Source: Gracilariopsis chorda | Lineage: Eukaryota; Rhodophyta; Florideophyceae; Gracilariales; Gracilariaceae | NCBI GenBank assembly: GCA_003194525.1 | Contig: NBIV01000754.1 | Span: forward strand, 1-24,848 | Reading direction: 5' to 3' | Length of the DNA: 24,848 bases | Notes under the pieces: generated by a model | Database searches by the model: none | What the model was told of the DNA's origin: nothing | Seen by the model: the letters and a program-made list of their open reading frames with translations, nothing else | Made by a program: the position numbers and the translations under genes | Part shown: positions 1 to 7,775 of the stretch, one piece after another | How the letters are laid out: each line of letters begins with the position of its first letter | Numbering within the stretch: the first letter of the stretch is position 1

Positions 1-8
1 AAGGAGGA

Positions 9-910
9 GTGACTTGCTGGCCGGAGGCGGTTCAATATCTGTTGCGTTCCTACGCGACAGGAAACGCCATACAAGGCGCAATACTCGCGCTGCGAGACAC
101 GAAGCAAAAAGCCGACGAGTCGGAAACTGTCTATTCGACCCGCCTCAATAAGGCTTTCCACCGTTGTGGCAATGTGTTCTCGGCTGCCGAGCGTTGCACC
201 ATGTTCGTCGATGGATTAACCCGAACCATCGGTGGACTAGTGGCCCGATATCGGGAAAACAATCGCCGGGTTTCTTACCTGGAATTGGTACAGTTTGCCC
301 AAGCAGAGGGAGATGCAGTTCGTGCCCGAGCTGGGATTGGTTCTCGAACCCGCCGCTTGCTTCATGTAGAAGCGCGGAATGTGCCTCTGCCTCATTCGCG
401 AGGATCAGCCCAGGGGGGTTATGACAACGTCCACCTGTTACAGGGCGACGAGTCTTTGCCGAGCTCGGAATTGCCGTCGACAACGGAACCGTCTGCCACG
501 GATGTGGACCCCGCATTGTATGTTGGTAGGCAAGTTCCGGCACTGCCGGTGCCGCACTCTATGGATATCGAGCCCAACGCCCTGGATGGAGGGACCCTTT
601 CCCTCCGCGTCAGGAGCGTCGACCGGCAAACCCGGAGCTTCTTCGACAGTTGATTTGTCACACCTGTTACAGGCACGGGCATATTGCGCCAAATTGTCTA
701 TTGCCCGTTAGGGATATGGCAAAGATTGTCTCTCACTACGAGTCGTTGACGCCCGCCGAGCGGGAACGTGTCCCCGAGAAGTCGTACCTTCGCGCGAAGG
801 CGGATACTCAGCCTGAGAGACAGGATACTGTACCACCTCTTGGTGGAAACGTAGCCGCACCTGCGGAATTGCCACCTCCGCAGACTAGCGGCGAAGCTCA
901 GAAAAACTGA
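9..910 (+). pseudogene. gag: E1 gag, C-terminal part of capsid plus CCHC zinc knuckle, frameshifted
   Basis: This is the structural protein that packages retrotransposon RNA. The first frame (9-653) matches the E2 capsid region almost residue for residue (TCWPEAVQYLLRSYAT, LNKAFHRCGNV). Near 610-650 one base is missing relative to E2, so the nucleocapsid part continues in the next frame. There a zinc knuckle of form C-x2-C-x4-H-x4-C (CHTCYRHGHIAPNC, about 656-697) is visible. The gag stop is TGA at 908-910, directly after AAA AAC. The E1 codon at the place of the E2 nonsense codon is GAG (Glu), so E1 shows the unmutated state there. The N-terminus lies outside the window. Confidence 0.88.
901..907 (+). 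promoter_or_regulatory. Candidate -1 ribosomal frameshift site between gag and pol (E1)
   Basis: The heptamer G AAA AAC sits in gag phase and is followed at once by the gag stop TGA. The pol reading continues in the -1 frame (Glu-Lys-Leu...). E2 has the matching G GAA AAC TGA with the same -1 relation. It is not a perfect X XXY YYZ site because the first base is G, so slippage of the P-site tRNA would leave one mismatch. Frame logic and conservation between two copies support it; the mechanism is inferred. Confidence 0.5.
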
Positions 911-3296
911 GTGTGGGAGCTCCAGCAATGGAGAGGCGTCCCCAACCTTGGGGCCGAAAACGCCTGAGGTTGAGAAGCCTCGCTCCCGGGTCACAATCCT
1001 TACGAGGAAATTGGCCACAAACAGACGTGGACTCAGAGCACCTCGGTGTTCTACGTCGTCCGTGGATACGGTCTCGTAACAACCGGATTCCGGATAGAGT
1101 CCTGGTCATGGCAAAGCGAAACTATAAAGTTTACGCTGACCTAGGTGTTTCCGACCAGTACATGGTTCGGCAATTAGCCGTTCTTGACACGGGCGCTGGT
1201 CCAAACTTTTGGTTCAATCAATGATTCCGTCTCACTTACGGCCCCGCATCCGAGCGGCGCCGCAATTGGATATCGCGGATGCTAACAATCGGCCACTTTC
1301 TACAGTGGGAGTAATCGATTTGCTCGTCCGGCTAGGCCGGTATGTTGTGAAGCTTGACTTTTTGGTATGCGAGAAGCTGGCAGCGCCAGTTATACTGGGG
1401 TGCGACTTCTGCGACCGCTTCGTCGAATCAATTCGACCGCGAACGCGGACTGTCGAGATGGAAGACGGCACGACGATTCCGATTGTTCGGCGACCCTACG
1501 GAGGGCTTTGAAGAAGCAGGTACCATTGCCTGCTGCGCAGGAACCAGCCGCTGCTGCGCGGGTATCCACGAAGCTCCGAGTAGTTCGGTCTGTGTGCATT
1601 CCGCCTGAATCGCAGGTTTGGGTTACAGTTGCTTCTCCACAGTGTGGCCTACAAACGGTTCAACCGTTGCCTCATCTACAAGAGAGGAATCAACTTGCCC
1701 TTGCCAATGGGATTGTTTTCGTTGAGCCAGATAAACCTTTTAAGGTACTGGTCGCGAACTTCAGCCGTTATAATCAACGGTTAATGCGCAACCAAGTAAT
1801 TGGCTCAATGCTTCCGCACCCTGCGGCTATCGTACCGACGAAGGTATCCGCTGCCGAGGTTCTCGGGATCCTCGACGCTGAGGAGGGGGAGGAAAGCCGA
1901 AGTGAATCGGAAATGAGCCCAGTTAAATCGGGAACAGTTAAGCCGAACAGTACGGATAACGCCGCCGAACCGACTTCGTCGGCTGGAGATAGCCTGTCGA
2001 AGGAAGAGACGCCGAATTCACCGGAGAAGGACGTAGCAGCCACTGTGGTGGACAAGCAGGCTGCCTCGCAGGAACTCGAGTCTCTGGACCTTGATCACGT
2101 CCCAGAGACTCACCGCAATAAGCTGCGGCAGATGCTCAAAGAGTTCACGCCCATGTGGGATGGCTCCCTAGGGAAGATTGAATTACCGAACATCGGATTG
2201 ATTTGTTCCCGAACACTCGGCCGATTTCGCAACCCCCTTACAGGGCAGGACCGACAGCTCGAGAAGAGGAAAAGGCTCAGGTTGAGAAAATGCTCCGAGC
2301 CGGAGTTATTGAACCAGCCCAGTCACCTTGGGCCTCACCTGTGGTGCTCGCTCCCAAAGCTGATGGGTCTTGGCGATTTTGTATCGACTACCGCAAGTTG
2401 AATGCGGCTACGGTGAAGGATGTCTATCCCATCCACGAATGGATGAATGCATCGATTCATTGGGCGAAACGAAAGTTTTCACGACCCTCGACGCTAATTC
2501 GGGCTATTGGCAAGTCCCTCTTAGGGCTGAGGACCGTGACAAGACGGCTTTTGTATGCCATCAAGGCCTCTACCGATTCAATCGGATGCCCTTTGGGTTA
2601 ACTAACGCGCCAGCCACATTTCAACGCGCTGTGGACATTTTGCTCGCCCGCTTCAAGTGGAAGACCTGCCTGGTTTACCTGGACGATGTGATCGTTTATT
2701 CGAGCAACCCGGACGAGCACCTGACCCACGTACGGGATGTTATGCGAACGTTACGCGATGCAGGCATCACCCTGAAGCTCAAGAAGTGTGAGTTCTTTAC
2801 CGACACTGTGAAATATCTCGGGCATGTCATCCGTCCTGGACGGCTTGCAATTGATGAAGTACGAGTGAAGTCCCTCAAGGAGGCAAAACACCCGCGAAAT
2901 CAGACGGAACTCCGATCATTTCTCGGCCTATGTAATGTTTATCGCCGCTTCATCCCGAACTTTGCGGATATTGCAGCACCACTGAATGAACTCCTTCGAA
3001 AAGGCCAGCCAGTTACTCTGGAAGAGTTTGATGACCGGAAGTCAACGGCATTCTCAGCACTCGTTGAGGCAGTGACATCACCACCGGTGCTATCCTACCA
3101 AGGCCGGATTGCCATACGCCGTTGACACGGATGCGAGCGACTATCAGGTCGGCTGCGCCTTGTTCCAAACCACAGAGAGTGGAGATCGATTGCCAATTGG
3201 ATATTGGTCAAGAAGCCTCAACGTCCACGAGAGGAATTACTCTGTGTCAGAGAAAGAATGTCTAGCAGTGGTCTGGGCCCTCCAGACCTGCGCCCC
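911..3296 (+). pseudogene. pol: E1 pol, protease - reverse transcriptase - N-terminal RNase H, multiply frameshifted
   Basis: The retropepsin motif VLDTGAGPNF (about 1178-1207) gives the aspartic protease. Reverse transcriptase runs through DYRKLNA, TLDANSGYWQVP, MPFGLTNAPATF and the catalytic YLDD (about 2679-2690). The RNase H start TDASDYQVG is near 3127. Comparison with E2 places one-base deletions near 926, 1209, 1497, 2190, 2434 (CCC to CC), two near 3100, and one near 3290, plus one insertion near 1020. These explain every frame change exactly. I found no nonsense substitution in the translated homologous stretches. As written, this region cannot give a working polyprotein. Several of the lost bases lie in short homopolymers, so base-calling error is a live alternative to real decay. 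Confidence 0.85.
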
Positions 3297-6050
3297 TACC
3301 TGATGGGGAATCATTTCGAAGTCTACACCGATCACTCGGCTTTACGCTGGCTACTCTCTATAGCGGAGCCATCTGGCCGCCTGATGAGGTGGAGGCTGCG
3401 CTTGGCAGAATTTGACTTCGAGATGAAGTATAAAAAGGGACTCCTGAACACTCAGGCTGACGCACTTTCCCGCTTGGAGACAGCGGCCGAAGCTGAGCCA
3501 GTCGATGACCTGGAGATTCCGTGCTTCCTTTTGGAAGACGGCGAGAGCGATGCCGATGAAGAATCGGAAGGATGGGACATCTACGATGCTGTTTCAGCCG
3601 TGTCAGACACGCGACCCGAACCGGGCTCGTTCGTACCAATTACGCCGGAAGAACTCATCCGGGAGCAGCATACTGACCCATTTTGTACTGGGATTCGGAG
3701 CCGTCTGAACGGTGGAGCTGAGTTGCCCTTCATCACGAACGATCAGGGATTCTTGATCCGAACCGTCGGAGATAGGCCACAGATTGTGGTTCCGCACTCA
3801 CTCCAATCTCGGGTGCTGACCCTGTCGCACTATGCGAAATTGGCCGCCCACCCTGGTGGTAGGAAGTTGTACTATACCTTAAAGAAGGACTTCTACTGGC
3901 CAGCAATGGCTTTTGATGCGTATGCCACTGTTCGTGGATGTTCAGACTGTGCGAAGAACCGCGTCAAATTGCGGAAGTACTCCAAGAAGTTGGTACTATT
4001 CCCTGCAAGGGCTCCACTAGAGTTTGTGGCAATTGATCTGCTCGGAGAGTTCATCCGGACTCGCCGGGGAAACCGGTTCCTACTGGTTATAACCGACCGC
4101 TTCTCTAAGCTGGTACGGACAGTGCCTCTCAAAAGGATCACCGCTGCTACGGTCGCCCAAGCTTTCGTTACACACTGGGTTTTTGTTTATGGACCACCGA
4201 TTGATCTACTATCGGACAATGGACCGCAGTTCGCGGCTAAGTTCTTTCAAGATGTCTGCCGCATCTTGCGGATTCATAATTGGTTCACTACGACCTATCA
4301 TCCGCAGAGTAACGGCCAGGTGGAGTGCTTTAACCGCACAATGCTCAACGCATTGCGGACTTTTGTTGCCGATCATCCTTCGGAATGGGATCTCTACAGC
4401 GATGCTGTCACTTATGCCTACAATACGCAGGTTCATCGCACTACACAGATCTCGCCATTCGAGCTGGTGCTGTCGCGCGTTCCACCACCGGTGGCTATCG
4501 AACCGCAGCCTACGCTGGATACGTTTCCTTCACCCCGTCTACACAGGGACGCCTGGAAGGACTGGCTGAAGAAGATTATCCCGAAAGCTCAGCAGAACCT
4601 GGAAAAGGCACAAGCCGCATACAAGCGGAACTTCGATGCTCGCGTACGCCGGAATGCCCCACAGATCAGGGAAGGGAGCTATGCCTTCCTTCGGAAGGAA
4701 TACTACAACCCGGAAAATGAGAGACGTCATAAGCTCTCTCCGGTTGCGGAAGGCCCTTTTCGGGTAGTCGCCGTGACCGACACTACGGCTGTCCTTGATA
4801 TCAAGGGTGCGCATGAGCGTTTATCGCTGGATCGCCTGACGCCCGCACCACCACCTGCTACGCAGGCAACGCAGCCGAAGGATTCGGAAACCCAGGATGC
4901 ATCGGATACTACTGCCGTCGAAACGGAATCGGGTGGACTACCAGTAGTCATGCCGCACCCGGACCGTGGGTTAGCCGATTTGCCGGTAGCTGAGGAACCT
5001 ACACAGTCAAAAACTGCTGCCGCTCACGTTCACACGCGGATACTGGCCCCATCGGGGATCCTGAGCTCCGCCCCCGTCGTCTCAACTGAGGAGGGGGAGG
5101 GGACAGGTCAATCTCGATCGCCACTATCGCCGTCAGGTCAATCTCGATCACCATTATCGCCGTCGCGGAGGGATAAGCCTTTGGAGGTCTCTGCGTCACA
5201 GCCGGTGACCACGCCTATTGGGGAAGAGCCAGGAGGCCCGCAGAACGGGAGCGACGAACGGAAAACTGTAAAGGACACCGACAATTCGGACAAGAACAAC
5301 GCCGGAAACCCGGAAAAGCGCTACAGTGAAGATGCTGGAGAAACCGCCCCGCTCGCGGATAGTATCGCACGGCCGCCACAGACGGAATCCCAGAACCTAA
5401 CTCCCAATAGGAGGAACGAAACCGGTACGCCGGAAAGGAGTAGGGTACTCCCCAACCCAGCCGCAGCACAAGCGGAGAACACGAGTTCGGTACATCTACC
5501 ACCTTCGCCGTCGTCGACGGAGTCGCCCTCACAGGCCCCCGGGACACGGGATAGTACGCCGAAACATGACGGACAGCCGGAGATCCGGAAGCTCGCAGTC
5601 CGAGAAGACCGACATCAAGATGAAGCCCAGTCGCATGGGAATGAAGACCAGAACTCCGGAAGCCTCAGCTCGAGAAAAACACCATGGTCAAATGAGACGT
5701 TGCCTGGTATACAGGATGCCCTATCACCGGGATTAAGGCCGAAGCTACGCGTGAGCAATGACACTGCCCGGAACGGGAACCACGACAGCAACACCTCCAC
5801 AGAGGGCACACTCACCAAGCCGCACACCGAGCGGAGTGTCCTCGACGAGGAATATGTTATTGACCGCCTGGTTAGTCACGGCTTCGCCCCGGATGGGGAA
5901 TTGTTGTATCGAGTCCGTTGGTACGGCTACGCCCCTTCGGAGGACACTCACGAACCAATTGAGCATTTGCCTCGTTCGAAGGTTCTCCAGTATCACCGTC
6001 GTACACGGACACCGATACCGGCTACGCTGGACAAAGCCCAAGTGGGTTGA
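3297..6050 (+). CDS. pol: E1 pol 3' part: RNase H C-terminus, integrase, long linker, chromodomain
   Basis: The frame is open from 3204, but homology with E2 starts at 3297, after the last indel. Residue numbers here count from 3204. RNase H residues include [10 protein letters not shown] near residue 45. The integrase zinc domain is H209-x6-H216-x29-C246-x2-C249. The catalytic core has D278 ([10 protein letters not shown]), D338 (LLSDNGPQF) and E374 (GQVECFNR), exactly 35 residues between the last two (DD35E). A GPF module follows at about 509-545 (EGPFRVV). A proline/serine/threonine-rich, probably disordered linker of roughly 330 residues comes next and contains a 30-bp tandem repeat. The protein ends with a chromodomain (883-932: EYVIDRL, RVRWYGY), which in related elements guides integration to marked chromatin. 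The aromatic residue usual in the motif TWEP is His here (THEP). No indel or stop is seen in 2.75 kb. Confidence 0.93.
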   Translation, partial: YLMGNHFEVYTDHSALRWLLSIAEPSGRLMRWRLRLAEFDFEMKYKKGLLNTQADALSRLETAAEAEPVDDLEIPCFLLEDGESDADEESEGWDIYDAVSAVSDTRPEPGSFVPITPEELIREQHTDPFCTGIRSRLNGGAELPFITNDQGFLIRTVGDRPQIVVPHSLQSRVLTLSHYAKLAAHPGGRKLYYTLKKDFYWPAMAFDAYATVRGCSDCAKNRVKLRKYSKKLVLFPARAPLEFVAIDLLGEFIRTRRGNRFLLVITDRFSKLVRTVPLKRITAATVAQAFVTHWVFVYGPPIDLLSDNGPQFAAKFFQDVCRILRIHNWFTTTYHPQSNGQVECFNRTMLNALRTFVADHPSEWDLYSDAVTYAYNTQVHRTTQISPFELVLSRVPPPVAIEPQPTLDTFPSPRLHRDAWKDWLKKIIPKAQQNLEKAQAAYKRNFDARVRRNAPQIREGSYAFLRKEYYNPENERRHKLSPVAEGPFRVVAVTDTTAVLDIKGAHERLSLDRLTPAPPPATQATQPKDSETQDASDTTAVETESGGLPVVMPHPDRGLADLPVAEEPTQSKTAAAHVHTRILAPSGILSSAPVVSTEEGEGTGQSRSPLSPSGQSRSPLSPSRRDKPLEVSASQPVTTPIGEEPGGPQNGSDERKTVKDTDNSDKNNAGNPEKRYSEDAGETAPLADSIARPPQTESQNLTPNRRNETGTPERSRVLPNPAAAQAENTSSVHLPPSPSSTESPSQAPGTRDSTPKHDGQPEIRKLAVREDRHQDEAQSHGNEDQNSGSLSSRKTPWSNETLPGIQDALSPGLRPKLRVSNDTARNGNHDSNTSTEGTLTKPHTERSVLDEEYVIDRLVSHGFAPDGELLYRVRWYGYAPSEDTHEPIEHLPRSKVLQYHRRTRTPIPATLDKAQVG
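5106..5165 (+). repeat. 30-bp tandem repeat (2 units) in the integrase-chromodomain linker
   Basis: Two adjacent 30-bp units start with ggtcaatctcgatc and differ at only two bases inside the unit. They encode [10 protein letters not shown] twice, so the repeat is in frame and adds ten residues per unit. It lies in the variable linker, where length changes would be tolerated. Confidence 0.85.
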
Positions 6051-6891
6051 CCATCCATGGCACCGGCCGAGGCCGCTTCAAGCGGAATACACTGCGCTTT
6101 AAAGAATCATGCCGCCTCACGCGGACGCAACAATGCTGCAGAAGAACCCGCCGTATATACGGAAGCCACGTACAGTGGAAAGAAGAAGAAGGAAGATGAA
6201 GAAGAGGCCAGGAAACTGGAATGAAGACTACGAAGTACGCTACAGCCGCCTAAGGCGGAAGCCCTCCCCTCCTTAGGCTAATTTTCGGATACCCTCCAAA
6301 GGGTGTAGCCCACTGAGAAGGGGAGGAAGACGAATGAAGAAACTCAGAAGCCAAACCGGCAGCCGCCGGTATGTTTACTTTTCAACGCAGCAACAGGAAG
6401 CCCTCTGGGGAGATAACCGTCAACGGCGAAAGAATCAACGAGTTCCGTATCACGAACGGCTTCGAGGTCAAACCAAGGTGCCTTAGCAAACTCCGCCCCG
6501 TGACGATGGGGATTCCTTGAGTGCAACGATCCGGGTGTCGGCCATCCCCCAAGAGTGGGCAGCTCGACTTGACGCCAATCCCAAGCGGGCGCGCGACCGG
6601 AAGAACTGGTCCCTTGGCCGGCCGAGCCGGGATGGAAAGGAGCCGATTGCGGAAGAGGTGCCGTTCGGAACGGAGGGTTGGAGACTTGCATGCGAGCCGT
6701 CGAGGACGGAGGTGCGCTAGGGGTGTTTGAGTTGCGGGACATGGCGGGTGACTCTGGTAGAGAACACGGGGTGAGTTGTTCGTTGGTGTGCGTGGTTCCG
6801 AGCAGTTGTCGGCAGACCCGTCGAGGGAGGTACGCTTATATCCACTCATGGTGGCGGGGTCGCGAACCGCTTGGCACGGTTGTTCCAGCCT
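6051..6891 (+). other. E1 3' untranslated region between pol and the polypurine tract
   Basis: About 840 bp without a plus-strand gene. It holds several perfect short hairpins: CCGCTTCAAGCGG at 6073-6085, CCGCCTAAGGCGG at 6246-6258, and ACCGGC/GCCGGT arms at 6355-6370. It also has a purine tract at 6314-6330 (tgagaaggggaggaaga) whose first ten bases repeat those of the real polypurine tract. Two overlapping minus-strand frames of 132 and 155 codons (6344-6849) are open, but their composition (rich in Pro, Arg and Ser) shows no domain, and I do not call them genes. Confidence 0.7.
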
Positions 6892-6904
6892 GAGAAGGGG
6901 GAGA
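6892..6904 (+). promoter_or_regulatory. Polypurine tract of E1 (plus-strand DNA primer)
   Basis: The all-purine run gagaagggggaga sits directly against the LTR start TGTAGTGCAA. RNase H-resistant purine tracts in this position prime plus-strand synthesis in LTR elements. Confidence 0.9.
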
Positions 6905-7087
6905 TGTAGTGCAATGGCCCGTCGAGGGTATGCCGCAATCGGTCTTCATAAGGATTTGATCCGCTCCAGGCTGCCACAACCGTGGTTATGAATGGTATTA
7001 GCTTCACTAGCCCCATTTGGGGGTGTCCCTAGGAAGGGTAGTAATTGTGGCCACGTGTGCCGATATTGGCCCGATGACGGGTGCGCC

Positions 7088-7103
7088 GTGGCAAGCTTGC
7101 CAC
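7088..7103. repeat. Perfect 16-bp palindrome in E1 U3
   Basis: GTGGCAAGCTTGCCAC equals its own reverse complement. It lies about 85 bp upstream of the TATA box, a plausible position for a dimeric transcription-factor site, although no factor can be named. Confidence 0.7.
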
Positions 7104-7186
7104 AGTTGCACATCTGTACTACAGTAGCCGGCCTTGCCGGGTGGCTAGATATTTCTAGATATTTATTTTAATATGTTGAAGTGCCG

Positions 7187-7193
7187 TATATAA
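7187..7193 (+). promoter_or_regulatory. TATA box of E1 3' LTR
   Basis: TATATAA in the context ccgtatataagtgg. The E2 LTR has TATATAG followed by the same GTGGC in the matching place, supporting a shared core promoter. In a 3' LTR this promoter would fire outward, across the junction and into antisense E2 sequence. Confidence 0.75.
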
Positions 7194-7213
7194 GTGGCGG
7201 CACTGCCGCCACT
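7193..7213. repeat. 21-bp near-perfect palindrome just after the TATA box
   Basis: AGTGGCGGCA and TGCCGCCACT are exact reverse complements around a single C. The motif starts at the last base of the TATA box and could be a promoter-proximal hairpin or binding site. Confidence 0.75.
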
Positions 7214-7775
7214 GTACGGAGAAGTAAACCTCAAGGAGGAACTGGGCTCTGTTCATCTAGCCGCTTGCGCACGGTCACTAACCCCTCCCGGGGAATACCG
7301 CCGCAACACCGGGTTGAGCAACCTGCCTCCGTCTTTGAGGAGTCCTGAACCGTCGTTACGGCTATTTCTTTTTTGTTTCTTTTGCCTATTATAGGTTTCT
7401 TCCGTCATACGGCTTCTGTTTCTCTGCCCTGTTATACAGGTTGGCCCCCATCGTATAGGGATCTGATTTCCCACTCTCGCGAGTCTGCGCTCCGCAAGTG
7501 CGGCTTGTTTGTTGATCATTTGTCCCACAACCGTTGGGCTGGGTACTGTGCTACCACCTCTCGTGGATTCTCCGACGGAGTCGGCTTGCTTGGCCGGTTC
7601 TTACCCTCTGACTGCACGCCCAGTACGGGGTCGCCCGGATTTACACCCGGCTCGTGTCGACCCTATCAGAGGGCTCTCTTGCTGTGCCGCCTCTCATTGA
7701 GAGCAAGCTTGAACACCTTGGTGGTGCTTCCGCGACGCGGCTCGTGTCTGTGCCACGTTCGCAGTTTGCACTACA

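Larger units (their letters stand above)
1..7775 (+). mobile_element. Ty3/gypsy chromodomain LTR retrotransposon, copy E1 (5' end outside window)
   Basis: The order gag - zinc knuckle - protease - reverse transcriptase - RNase H - integrase - chromodomain - polypurine tract - LTR is that of a chromovirus-type Ty3/gypsy element. The window opens inside the capsid part of gag. By comparison with E2, about 2.1 kb (5' LTR, leader and gag N-terminus) is missing on the left, so the full element would be near 9.9 kb. The 3' LTR is complete and ends at 7775, where E2 sequence begins without a gap. About nine one-base deletions and one insertion break the frames before 3300, while the 2.75 kb after that is open. 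It is a close relative of E2, sharing long runs of identical protein sequence such as VLVMAKRNYKVYADLG, but clearly a different copy. Confidence 0.95.
6905..7775 (+). repeat. 3' LTR of E1 (871 bp)
   Basis: The start is fixed by the polypurine tract, and the end by TTGCACTACA followed at once by E2 sequence. The ends form a perfect 10-bp inverted repeat, TGTAGTGCAA / TTGCACTACA, of the usual TG...CA type. The E2 LTR has the same ends with one mismatch. A TATA box at 7187-7193 marks the end of U3 and predicts transcription start near 7220. U3 contains a perfect 16-bp palindrome at 7088-7103, and a 21-bp palindrome follows the TATA box. The open frames within the LTR (for example 7373-7828) have no recognisable product. 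Confidence 0.92.

Noticed and set aside
6344..6849. Overlapping minus-strand open frames (132 and 155 codons) in the E1 3' UTR
   Set aside because: No domain, atypical composition, and two frames open at once, as expected from GC-rich sequence. No matching frame can be checked because this part of E2 is outside the window.
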